32,006 nt of DNA from the NCBI GenBank assembly GCA_945911015.1, contig CAMDZW010000040.1, positions 1-32,006 of the forward strand, read 5' to 3'. Each line of letters starts with the position of its first letter. Position 1 is the stretch's first letter. Below the pieces are notes generated by a model, which saw only the letters and a program-made list of their open reading frames with translations, had not been told where the DNA came from and searched no databases. The position numbers and the translations under genes were made by a program. Positions 24,275 to 31,400 of this stretch are shown piece after piece. Source of the DNA: an uncultured Propionibacteriaceae bacterium. GTDB taxonomy: Bacteria > Actinomycetota > Actinomycetes > Propionibacteriales > Propionibacteriaceae.

Positions 24275-25750
24275 TCAGAACCCGCGCGACACCTCAGGGT
24301 CTTTCGGCCACCATGCATGAGTGGCACGCTGCCACGGCAGGGTCAGCAGGTTGTGCTGGGACGGGCCTCGCATGTCGACATCGATCATCTCGGCTGCCTG
24401 GTGGGCGTAGCCGTCGCGGTACTGGCCGGCTGACTTGGCCTGGACCACCCAGGCGGCGGTGACATCGATCCCCATCCGGTGGTAGAGCCGGTCGTCCACC
24501 ATCGATGTCGGATATTCGCTGATCACACAGGAAACCCGGCCGATCTGGAGGATCACGGCACGACCGCAGGTGACCGGTGGCCCCGACATCGGGACCGGCG
24601 CATTGCCGTCAACGATCGTCGCGACGATGCCGGTGACCTCGACCGGCGAGAAGAAGTGCGGGCTCAGGCTGCCGCCGACCTGCACGGTCACCTCGGCGCC
24701 GATCCCGGCCGTCACGCAGGTCTCGACGGCGGGAGCGTCCACCACCGAACAGACAGCCGGGCCGGCGAAGTCTGCTGCCAGGATGGCTGACAACATCTCC
24801 GGTGAGTCGCCGGTGCTGCCGGCGGATGGGCTGTCCGCACCGTCACCGAGCACGACGGGGCCGCCCTTGCCGCCATGGGCCGCGGCCTGCGCCAGCGCAT
24901 CGGCCAGCGGGATTTTTGTGACCACACAGCGTTCCCGGCGATCGAAGAGCTCACCGGCGAGATGGTCGGCCCACCGCTGCGCAGCCTCCGGTGATGACCC
25001 GACAGTCACCACTGACCACCCGATCCCGGGCAGATCCAGCCAGGGCTGGGTGCAGAAGATCGATCCGTCCAGCAGCTCGCCGCGTTCGACCAGGTCGTCG
25101 CGCATCCGCATCACTTCGGCGATCGGTCCTTCGGTGGTGTTGTGTGCCTCCGAGGCCGACATCATCGGGATCTGTCGGTAGCCGCCAAATGCGGTGACGG
25201 TGCCGGCGAGCTGGTCCAGCAGCAGGGTCATCGCACGTCGGCCGGTGTCGGCCATGTCGACATGCGGGTAGGTCAGGAAACCTGCCAGCAGGGGTGTCGA
25301 GGCCGCCATCTGGGCGGTGAAGTGGCTGTGCAGGTCAAAGCTTGCCGACATCGGTCGGTCACCGATCAGCTCCCGGATCCGGGTCAGCAGGTCACCCTCG
25401 ACATCGTCGCAGCCCTCGGCTGTCATCGCACCGTGCAGACGGACATAGACACCGTCGACCTCGTCGACGACCGCCGTGAGCCCGTCGAGCACGCGGGACC
25501 GCAATTCCTCATGGGTCTGCTTGGTCACCGACGGTCCGCTGGTCGAACGCGCCATGAAGACCGGCACGACCTCGACTTCGCGTTCACGGGCGACCTCGAT
25601 TGCTCCGGCCATCGAGTCGTTCCTGCCGAGGATGTCGAAGATGTGCTCGCCCTCGAGCCAGGTGCCGCGCCGGAAGTCGTCGATGGTTCCGACACCACCG
25701 CCGAAGGTGTTTCCCTCACGGGCCAGACCAACCACCGCAATCCGGGTCAT
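24275..25750 (-). CDS. M81-family metallopeptidase-like protein (MlrC homologue)
   Basis: The product has 491 aa from the ATG at 25750; an in-frame ATG at 25762 is possible but less likely. The start overlaps the stop of the upstream SDR gene (ATGA), indicating translational coupling. The N-terminal MlrC domain shows EGNTFGGG (12-19), LHGAM (105-109), SFDLHSH (137-143) and YPHVD (161-165). D139, H141 and H163 match the spacing of presumed zinc ligands in MlrC. A C-terminal MlrC_C domain follows, with DGADSPSAGSTGDSPEML. MlrC itself cleaves linearised microcystin in sphingomonads. In actinobacteria such genes sit beside sugar or amino-acid catabolic genes and their substrate is unknown, so no toxin degradation is implied. 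Confidence 0.88.
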   Translation of the reverse strand: MTRIAVVGLAREGNTFGGGVGTIDDFRRGTWLEGEHIFDILGRNDSMAGAIEVAREREVEVVPVFMARSTSGPSVTKQTHEELRSRVLDGLTAVVDEVDGVYVRLHGAMTAEGCDDVEGDLLTRIRELIGDRPMSASFDLHSHFTAQMAASTPLLAGFLTYPHVDMADTGRRAMTLLLDQLAGTVTAFGGYRQIPMMSASEAHNTTEGPIAEVMRMRDDLVERGELLDGSIFCTQPWLDLPGIGWSVVTVGSSPEAAQRWADHLAGELFDRRERCVVTKIPLADALAQAAAHGGKGGPVVLGDGADSPSAGSTGDSPEMLSAILAADFAGPAVCSVVDAPAVETCVTAGIGAEVTVQVGGSLSPHFFSPVEVTGIVATIVDGNAPVPMSGPPVTCGRAVILQIGRVSCVISEYPTSMVDDRLYHRMGIDVTAAWVVQAKSAGQYRDGYAHQAAEMIDVDMRGPSQHNLLTLPWQRATHAWWPKDPEVSRGF

Positions 25751-26529
25751 CGCAGCACCCATCCACCGTCAACGGTCACGATCTGACCGGTCATGAAATC
25801 GCTGTCATCGCTGGCCAGGAAGACAAAGGCTCCGGCCAGGTCGTCGGAGTAGCCGCGCCGCTTCAGTGCCTGTTTGGGCAGGATCCTGGCGGCGACCGCA
25901 TCGGCATCGGGGGCAAGTGCTTGTTCGTGTTCGGTGCGGATCGCCCCCGGCATCACCGCGTTGACCCGGATGCCCTCGGCGCCGACCTCTCGCGCCAGGG
26001 AGCGCACGATGCCGATGATGGCGGCCTTGCTGGCGCTGTAGTGCATGGCGCCGGGTTGACCGGTCTCGGCCATCACACTGGTCAGGGCAATGAACGAGGG
26101 GTGCTGCGACTCCAGCAGGTGGGGGTAGGCCTTCTGGGCCAGCAGGAAGGTGCCGCGGCTGTTGACGTTCTGGATCAGGTCCCACTGCTCGACGGTGATC
26201 TCGTGCCACACATGACGTGCCTCGGCGGCCGCATTGGCCACGACCACATCCAGGCCGCCCAGGAGCCGTGCCGATTCGTCGACCAGAGCGGAAATGGCCT
26301 CCGGCTGTGACAGGTCCGCGGGCACCAGGTGAGCCGTCCCTCCGGCGTCACGAAGCTCGGCAGCGACCCCTTCAGCCTCCTCAGCCCGGTCCGCTCGCGG
26401 CTCGTGGGACAACACCACTGCGGCACCCTCAGCCCGGAAACGACGCGCCACGGCCGCCCCGATCCCGCGGGAGGCGCCGGTGATCAGTGCCCGTCGCCCC
26501 GCCAGTCGACCCTCGTGTCCCTGCGTCAT
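25747..26529 (-). CDS. Classical short-chain dehydrogenase/reductase
   Basis: The product has 260 aa from the ATG at 26529, which has AGGTGGG upstream. The longer frame to 26568 adds residues not typical of the family. The cofactor motif is TGASRGIG (17-24), the NAAA-type motif is ANAAAEARHV, and the catalytic residues are S151, Y164 and K168 (SVMAETG, then HYSASKAA). The C-terminus MTGQIVTVDGGWVLR is diagnostic. It probably oxidises or reduces a sugar or polyol intermediate. It overlaps the MlrC-like gene by 4 nt, so both are made from one transcript. It is divergent from the kinase gene at 26604. Confidence 0.92.
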   Translation of the reverse strand: MTQGHEGRLAGRRALITGASRGIGAAVARRFRAEGAAVVLSHEPRADRAEEAEGVAAELRDAGGTAHLVPADLSQPEAISALVDESARLLGGLDVVVANAAAEARHVWHEITVEQWDLIQNVNSRGTFLLAQKAYPHLLESQHPSFIALTSVMAETGQPGAMHYSASKAAIIGIVRSLAREVGAEGIRVNAVMPGAIRTEHEQALAPDADAVAARILPKQALKRRGYSDDLAGAFVFLASDDSDFMTGQIVTVDGGWVLR

Positions 26530-26603
26530 GTCCCACCTGAGTTTCAGTTGCTGAATGCCTGCTCCCACTCTACAGAAAGGAGCAGGCCTGAGATCATGGT
26601 TCG

Positions 26604-27218
26604 GTGACCGAGATCGCCCTCTTGGCTGCGGAGCTGACCGCTCTGGCCGCCGCCCGTACGGACCGACGTCTTGTCGTCGGGATTGCCGGCCGTCCCGGTG
26701 CCGGCAAGTCGACCTTGGCCGCTGCCCTGGTGCGCGAGCTGGCAGGTGCCGCGATCACCGTACCGATGGATGGTTTCCACCTGGCCGATGCCGCGCTCAC
26801 TGTCTTGGGGCGACGTGACCGCAAGGGTGCCCCCGACACCTTTGACCCCCGTGGCTACGCCGCGCTGCTGCACCGGATCCGCACCGAGCCGGGGCCGATC
26901 TTCGCGCCCGGTTTTGAGCGCAGTCTGGAACAACCGCTGGCCCAGGCGGTGATCGTCGCCGACCAACCGATCGTCCTCACCGAGGGCAACTACCTGCTGG
27001 TTGATGATCCTGACTGGCAGCTGGTACGCGCGCAGCTTGCCCAAGTCTGGTGGCTTGACAGCGACGAGGCCGAGCGGGTGGCTGATCTGACTGCCCGCCA
27101 TGTCCGGTACGGCAAGACTCCCGCCGAGGCTGCCGACTGGGTGGCCCGGGTCGACCAGCCCAACGCCGTCGCGGCCGCCGCATCGGCATCTCGGGCGGAT
27201 CGGGTGGTCCGCCGCTGA
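26604..27218 (+). CDS. P-loop kinase of the uridine kinase/pantothenate kinase-like family
   Basis: The protein has 204 aa. The Walker A motif GRPGAGKST spans 29-37 (GIAGRPGAGKSTLAAAL). MDGFHL with KGAPDTFDPRGY is the substrate-site signature of the PRK/uridine-kinase-like group (FrcA/YggC type), and a LTEGNYLLVDDPDWQLV segment acts as Walker B region. The C-terminus has the ARHVRYGKTPAEAADWV arginine-rich lid. Such enzymes phosphorylate sugars or nucleosides; the substrate here is open. The GTG start has no strong ribosome-binding site; AAAGGAG lies about 20 nt upstream, which is far. It is divergent from the SDR gene and shares a 74-nt promoter region with it. Confidence 0.85.
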   Translation: MTEIALLAAELTALAAARTDRRLVVGIAGRPGAGKSTLAAALVRELAGAAITVPMDGFHLADAALTVLGRRDRKGAPDTFDPRGYAALLHRIRTEPGPIFAPGFERSLEQPLAQAVIVADQPIVLTEGNYLLVDDPDWQLVRAQLAQVWWLDSDEAERVADLTARHVRYGKTPAEAADWVARVDQPNAVAAAASASRADRVVRR

Positions 27219-27293
27219 AAAGGTGCTGCCCCGATTGGCCCGCTGCGGCACAATGGGTCGCAGTCCCAGCCGATCACGATCCAGGAGGCCACG

Positions 27294-27521
27294 ATGGCTC
27301 AACATGCACAGGGCCCGGAGCAGACCAGCGGTGCACCGGAGGATCCCACGGAGCTGATCAAGCGCAGGATGAAGGAAGCCCTCGAGCGCAAGAACCAGAA
27401 GCAGCACGCCTCAGCCGAGACCGAGAGCCGGGGCGAAGCCGTACAGAAGGGCATGCACGGCGTCTCGGCACCGCACGACAACCAGACCTACCGGCGCAAG
27501 GCCGGAGGTGGTGGCGTCTGA
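27294..27521 (+). CDS. Small hydrophilic protein, DUF5302-like
   Basis: This 75-aa, highly charged protein contains LIKRRMKEALERKNQKQHAS, followed by a His/Gly-rich linker and a basic C-terminus (YRRKAGGGGV). The pattern resembles the actinobacterial DUF5302 family, whose function is unknown. A good AGGAGG sits seven bases before the ATG. It has its own terminator (27527-27565), so it is a monocistronic gene. Confidence 0.75.
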   Translation: MAQHAQGPEQTSGAPEDPTELIKRRMKEALERKNQKQHASAETESRGEAVQKGMHGVSAPHDNQTYRRKAGGGGV

Positions 27522-27526
27522 GCCGC

Positions 27527-27565
27527 GGGCCCGGCCACACCTGCTCAGTGAATCTGGTCGGGCCC
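27527..27565 (+). terminator. Hairpin after the DUF5302-like gene
   Basis: An 11-bp stem (GGGCCCGGCCA at 27527-27537 with TGGTCGGGCCC at 27555-27565, one G-T pair) encloses a 17-nt loop and is followed by TTCCG. It lies directly after the stop codon. Confidence 0.65.
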
Positions 27566-27602
27566 TTCCGCCCGTTGCCGCCCACGGGGTTGAATGGGAG
27601 AC

Positions 27603-29174
27603 ATGACCGTTGCCACCCTGCTCCCCGAACCGCGTGAGTGCGTCGAACTCGGCGGCACCCTGCACCTGACCGACATGGTCGCCGTGGCTGGCCCGCCCGG
27701 CATCACCGCCGAGTTGTCCGATCTGCTCGGCGAGAGCTTGGGGCTGCAGCTGCTGCCTCGCTCGGTGGCTGCCTCCCCCGATGTTGATCCGGTCCTGTTG
27801 CAGGTCAACCAGGGTGACCATCCTGCCGGAGGTTACAGCCTGGTCGTCGACGAGGGCGGCATCACCATCGAACACGGTGACCACGAGGGCCTGACGAATG
27901 CGGTCCAGACCCTGCGTCAGCTCGCCGGTCCCGAGGTCTTCTCCCGTGGTCATGTGAGCGGCCCCCGTCCGACCCTCCCGTACGTGAAGATCAGTGACGC
28001 CCCAGCGCTGGGCTGGCGCGGCGTCCATCTCGACGTGGCCCGGCACTTCATGCCGCTGGTCAACCTGTACGACTTCGTTGACACCTGTGCGATGCACAAG
28101 ATCAACATCCTCCATCTCCACCTCACCGAGGACCAGGGCTGGCGGTTCGAGGTGAAGAAGTATCCGAGGCTGACCGAGGTCGGCGCCTGGCGGAGTGGCA
28201 CCAAGTTCCCCGACTGGGAGGCCGATGACGGCGTCCCGCACGGTGGTTTCTACACCCAGGAACAGCTCCGCGCGCTGGTCGGTCACGCCCGCAGTCGTGG
28301 CATCACCATCGTCCCGGAGATCGACCTGCCGGGCCATGTCTCGGCGCTGCTGGCCGCCTACCCCGAGTACGGGGACGCCTCCAATCTGCCCGAGGGGGTG
28401 GCCACGACCTTTGGCATCTTCACCGAGGTGTTGCATCTCGACGATCGCGCGATGGAACTGGTCACCGACATCCTGACCGAGCTGATCGACGTCTTCGACT
28501 CTCCCTGGATCCACGTCGGTGGCGACGAATGTCCCCGGGACCAGTGGCGGGCCAGCGAACGCGCCCAGGCACTCGCCACCGAACGGGGACTCGGATCGGT
28601 CGACGATCTCCAACCGTGGTTCACCCAGCAGCTGAGGGTCTGGTTGGCCGAACGCGGCCGCACCCTCGTCGGCTGGGACGAGATCATCGATGACGGTGCC
28701 GAGATGCCCGGGGCAGTGGTCATGTCCTGGCGGGGCACCGAACCGGGTCTGCGCGCCCTGGCGGCCGGCAACCAGGTCGTCATGGCCCCGGGGCACACCC
28801 TGTACTTCGACAAGTACGCCAGCGACGACCCTGCCGAACCGCGTGCCATCGGCGGGCACATCCCGTGGGAGAAGGTCGCCGAGTACGACCCGTACGCTGA
28901 CATCGACCCGGACCAGCGCGATGGGCTGCTCGGCATCCAGGCCCAGCTGTGGAGCGAGTACTTGGTCACCCCTCAACGGGTGGAGTACGCCGCCTGGCCG
29001 AGACTCAGCGTCATGGCCGAGGTGGCCTGGCGTGGTGGCCCGGTCGACCCGGCCGGCTTCCGTCCCCGGCTTGAGGCGCACCTGCAGCGTTTGGCCGTAC
29101 GCGGCATCAACCACCGACCGCTCGACGGGCCACACCCATGGCAACAGGGCGGCGGCCGCTACGTCCGGGTCTGA
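27603..29174 (+). CDS. GH20 beta-N-acetylhexosaminidase, cytoplasmic
   Basis: The product has 523 aa from the ATG at 27603, which follows GGGAG; the ATG at 27594 lies in the ribosome-binding region and is less likely. An N-terminal GH20b-type domain (about 1-125) precedes the barrel, which opens with GWRGVHLDVARHFMP and has KINILHLHLTEDQGWR. The substrate-assisted catalytic pair is D308-E309 in WIHVGGDECPRDQW. The terminal region WSEYLVTPQRVEYAAWPRLS is typical. It hydrolyses terminal GlcNAc/GalNAc residues from oligosaccharides. The lack of a signal peptide points to intracellular chitooligosaccharide or muropeptide/glycan breakdown. Its stop overlaps the start of the glycosylase gene. Confidence 0.93.
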   Translation: MTVATLLPEPRECVELGGTLHLTDMVAVAGPPGITAELSDLLGESLGLQLLPRSVAASPDVDPVLLQVNQGDHPAGGYSLVVDEGGITIEHGDHEGLTNAVQTLRQLAGPEVFSRGHVSGPRPTLPYVKISDAPALGWRGVHLDVARHFMPLVNLYDFVDTCAMHKINILHLHLTEDQGWRFEVKKYPRLTEVGAWRSGTKFPDWEADDGVPHGGFYTQEQLRALVGHARSRGITIVPEIDLPGHVSALLAAYPEYGDASNLPEGVATTFGIFTEVLHLDDRAMELVTDILTELIDVFDSPWIHVGGDECPRDQWRASERAQALATERGLGSVDDLQPWFTQQLRVWLAERGRTLVGWDEIIDDGAEMPGAVVMSWRGTEPGLRALAAGNQVVMAPGHTLYFDKYASDDPAEPRAIGGHIPWEKVAEYDPYADIDPDQRDGLLGIQAQLWSEYLVTPQRVEYAAWPRLSVMAEVAWRGGPVDPAGFRPRLEAHLQRLAVRGINHRPLDGPHPWQQGGGRYVRV

Positions 29175-29806
29175 TGACCGAGGCCCCGCTGTCGGGCGCT
29201 GACCGGCCCGGGCCTGCCGATCAGCTGCGGCTGACCACCGCCACACCGCTGGACTTGTCAGCGCGGGCCCTGGTGGTCGCCCCTCAACTGATCGGTGCGG
29301 TCCTCGAGCTCGACGATGTCGCCCTGCAGATCACCGAGGTCGAGGCCTACGAAGGTCTCGACGATCCGGCCTCCCATGCGTGGCGTGGGCCGACACCACG
29401 CTCGCAGATCATGTTCGGCCCGAGTGGGCGGGTCTACGTCTACCGCTCGTACGGCATCCACCATGCGACGAATCTGGTCTGTGGGCCTGATGGAGTCGCC
29501 TCGGCGGTGTTGATCCGTGCCGGCCGGATCATCGCCGGGATCGAGCGGGCCCGTGCCCGGCGGGGCACCGATGACAACCGACTCGCCCGTGGCCCGGGCA
29601 ACCTCACCAGGGCGCTCGGCGTCGGGTCCGAACACAACGGCACGGCTCTCATTCGGCAGGTGGCGGGGTCGGAGCCCCAGCGGGAACTGTCGTGTGGGCC
29701 ACGGGTTGGAGTGAGTCGGGCGGCAGCCCGGCCATGGCGATTCTGGTGGCGGGACGAGGCCACGGTCTCGGCCTATCGCCGCAGCCCGCGGGCATTCCTG
29801 GCATGA
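29174..29806 (+). CDS. DNA-3-methyladenine glycosylase (AAG/MPG family)
   Basis: The product has 210 aa. The ATG at 29174 overlaps the GH20 stop (TGATG). The family core is ITEVEAYEGLDDPASHAWRG (E57 expected as the catalytic glutamate, Y59 and H68 in the base pocket), then FGPSGRVYVYRSYGIHHATN and LARGPGNLTRALGV. The enzyme removes 3-methyladenine and other alkylated purines, starting base-excision repair. Being coupled to a hexosaminidase gene is probably incidental compaction. The C-terminus (VSAYRRSPRAFLA) is normal. Confidence 0.93.
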   Translation: MTEAPLSGADRPGPADQLRLTTATPLDLSARALVVAPQLIGAVLELDDVALQITEVEAYEGLDDPASHAWRGPTPRSQIMFGPSGRVYVYRSYGIHHATNLVCGPDGVASAVLIRAGRIIAGIERARARRGTDDNRLARGPGNLTRALGVGSEHNGTALIRQVAGSEPQRELSCGPRVGVSRAAARPWRFWWRDEATVSAYRRSPRAFLA

Positions 29807-30040
29807 AGAATTCCATCTGCAGAGCTGGATTGGTAAGCTCACCCGCGGTTACTGCCGAGTAGCTTGGGGGAACGTCGATGGTGGCCACGGCCGGGAATCG
29901 GAGGAGGATCCCTGGCCCGCCGGCCCACCGGAACCCGCTGCCCGTTCCGGTGGGCCGGACTGTTCTCCACGTCCTTGCGACCCGCCGGTGTGACGGATTG
30001 GCTGCGACCGCGTAAGGTGCCCACGTCGGAATGTAACGAA
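29807..30040 (+). promoter_or_regulatory. Leader region of the exported ARB_07466-like protein gene
   Basis: A 234-nt region without a convincing gene. A TAAGCT (about 29833) could be a -10 box, giving a transcript leader of about 200 nt. Its main structure is the hairpin at 29920-29958. The reading frame is formally open back to 29864 but encodes compositionally odd sequence. Confidence 0.4.
29920..29958 (+). terminator. 15-bp perfect hairpin, terminator or leader structure
   Basis: CCGGCCCACCGGAAC (29920-29934) pairs perfectly with GTTCCGGTGGGCCGG (29944-29958) around a 9-nt loop. It lies 114 nt after the glycosylase stop and 100 nt before the next start. It may end the hexosaminidase-glycosylase transcript or be a structured leader element. 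There is no T-run. Confidence 0.6.
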
Positions 30041-30748
30041 ATGGTGACGGGGGCTGAAGTGCGACCACGACCACGCCGCGCCGTGCGCCGCAGTCTGCGG
30101 CAGCGCTGCGGCCCGGCATTGCAACGTCTCGGTGCTGCTGCTGCGGTGACTGCGATCCTGGCCGGGCTCGGGGTGGTGGCCCACACCGGGCTGACCGCGT
30201 CTGATCCCGGACCGACCACACCAGCGGTCCCCAGTCCGAGGGACCCCGATGAGCTGCTCCGGGCGAACCGCGATGCCTTGCCGCGCGCGGACCGCAACGG
30301 TTCCCGTACCTCGCCCACGCCGACGCCGACCAAGTCCTATGACCCCGAGGACGTCGAGGCCGAGGTGATCATCCCGCGCGGTGACACTGCGGGACCGTGC
30401 GCCAGCGGATCTGCGGTGGAATCCGGGCTCACCCAGCACGCGATCTGGGTGCACCGCGAGGTTTGCCACCGTTGGCCCGAGATCACCCAGTACGGCGGCG
30501 TGCGCCCCGATGCCCTGCCCGACCATCCCAGCGGGCGGGCGCTCGACATCATGATCACCAACAGTGCGACCGGTTGGGCGATCGCCCAGCACCTGCGCCA
30601 GAACGCCGGGCGACTCGGGATCTCGCAGATCATCTTCGAACAGCGGATATGGACCACCCAGCGGGCCGGCGAAGGCTGGCGGTGGATGTCGGACCGGGGC
30701 GGGACGACGGCCAACCACTATGACCACGTCCACGTCACCGTTCACTGA
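30041..30748 (+). CDS. Exported protein with ARB_07466-like C-terminal domain
   Basis: The product has about 235 aa from the ATG at 30041, or 229 aa from the GTG at 30059, which has a G-rich box just upstream; I cannot choose with certainty. A basic N-terminus (RPRPRRAVRRSLRQRCGP) and one hydrophobic segment (AAAAVTAILAGLGVVAHTGL) form a signal anchor. A Pro/Thr/Ser-rich spacer follows (about residues 50-95). The C-terminal domain (about 120-235) has QYGGVRPDALPDHPSGRALD and NHYDHVHVTVH, the signature of the ARB_07466-like extracellular domain with a D-Ala-carboxypeptidase-type His/Asp arrangement. It probably acts on the cell wall, but no activity has been shown by the sequence. It is a single gene. 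Confidence 0.85.
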   Translation: MVTGAEVRPRPRRAVRRSLRQRCGPALQRLGAAAAVTAILAGLGVVAHTGLTASDPGPTTPAVPSPRDPDELLRANRDALPRADRNGSRTSPTPTPTKSYDPEDVEAEVIIPRGDTAGPCASGSAVESGLTQHAIWVHREVCHRWPEITQYGGVRPDALPDHPSGRALDIMITNSATGWAIAQHLRQNAGRLGISQIIFEQRIWTTQRAGEGWRWMSDRGGTTANHYDHVHVTVH

Positions 30749-30925
30749 GCTCGGGGCAGACACCTGACCCGGCGTACCCTCGTGGTGTAGCGTGAGCGGC
30801 CGCGAGACGGGCTCGACCCATGGTGAATCCATGTGGTGGACTTGACCGAACGGTTGTCATCTCAACCGGGGACGGCAGGCAGATGAGCTCGACGATGATC
30901 AGTACACAGACAAAGGACAGTTTCC
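30749..30925 (+). promoter_or_regulatory. Upstream region of the CBS/transporter operon
   Basis: A 177-nt gap. A TTGACC at about 30842 could be a -35 box, but no convincing -10 is visible at the right distance. AAAGGA precedes the ATG at 30926. I see no strong hairpin here. Confidence 0.3.
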
Positions 30926-31372
30926 ATGCGGGCAAGAGATTTGGCCGTACAGATTCCTCCGGTACGGATGGGGGACCCCGTCACCCGGGCCGTACAGGTG
31001 ATGGTCGAGTCCGGGCTTCCGGGTCTGGTCGTGGTCGATCGGGACGACGTGCCCAAGTTCGTGCTGCCGGGCAGCCAGGTGCTCAAACTCATGGTGTCGC
31101 ACTATTCGGGGGACTCGGCGCTGGCGCGGACGGTCGACGAGGCCCATGCGGACCAGTTCTGGGTGGATCTGGGGGGTCGCTCGGTCGGCGACTGTGTGGC
31201 ACCGGACCAGGCGCGGATGGTGCAGGTCCCCGAGGATGCCACCCTGCTCGAGGCGGCGATCGTGATGTCCCAGCTGCGGGCTCCACTGATCGCGGTCGTC
31301 GACCACTCCGGCCGACTGACCGGCTGCCTGACCCTCAACGCGCTGCTGAGCGCCGTGCCACCGTCGACCTGA
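30926..31372 (+). CDS. CBS-domain pair protein
   Basis: This 148-aa soluble protein consists almost entirely of two CBS motifs. The first (about 1-60) begins MRARDLAVQIPPVRMGDPVT with ESGLPGLVVVDRDDVPKFVL. The second (about 85-148) has VPEDATLLEAAIVMSQLRAP and LIAVVDHSGRLTGCLTLNAL. CBS pairs bind adenine nucleotides and regulate partner proteins. The transporter gene begins 28 nt downstream on the same strand, so the pair probably forms an operon in which the CBS protein controls the transporter. Similar CBS-transporter pairs occur in other actinobacteria. Confidence 0.88.
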   Translation: MRARDLAVQIPPVRMGDPVTRAVQVMVESGLPGLVVVDRDDVPKFVLPGSQVLKLMVSHYSGDSALARTVDEAHADQFWVDLGGRSVGDCVAPDQARMVQVPEDATLLEAAIVMSQLRAPLIAVVDHSGRLTGCLTLNALLSAVPPST

Positions 31373-31400
31373 CCACTTCCTGCACCACCAGGGGCCGTTG

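Noticed and set aside
24275..25750. Assignment of the MlrC homologue to microcystin degradation
   Set aside because: No mlrA, mlrB or mlrD is present, and the family is widespread in bacteria unrelated to cyanotoxin breakdown.
27411..29246. A 611-codon frame antisense to the GH20 gene, and similar long antisense frames at 21332-22891, 14685-16112 and 4939-6003
   Set aside because: High-GC coding DNA produces long antisense frames. The opposite strand in each case carries recognised catalytic motifs, while these frames show no family features.
29864..30040. Extension of the ARB_07466-like protein to a start at 29864
   Set aside because: The added 59 residues are Arg/Trp/Pro-rich without family similarity and would place the signal anchor far from the N-terminus. 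A perfect hairpin lies inside them.
29830..30040. A c-di-AMP (ydaO-type) riboswitch in the leader of the exported protein gene
   Set aside because: Loosely similar bits (GGGGGAAC, GGGAATC, CGTAAGG) occur, but the conserved CCCGnCAGCTAACC core and the UAGGG segment are not present.
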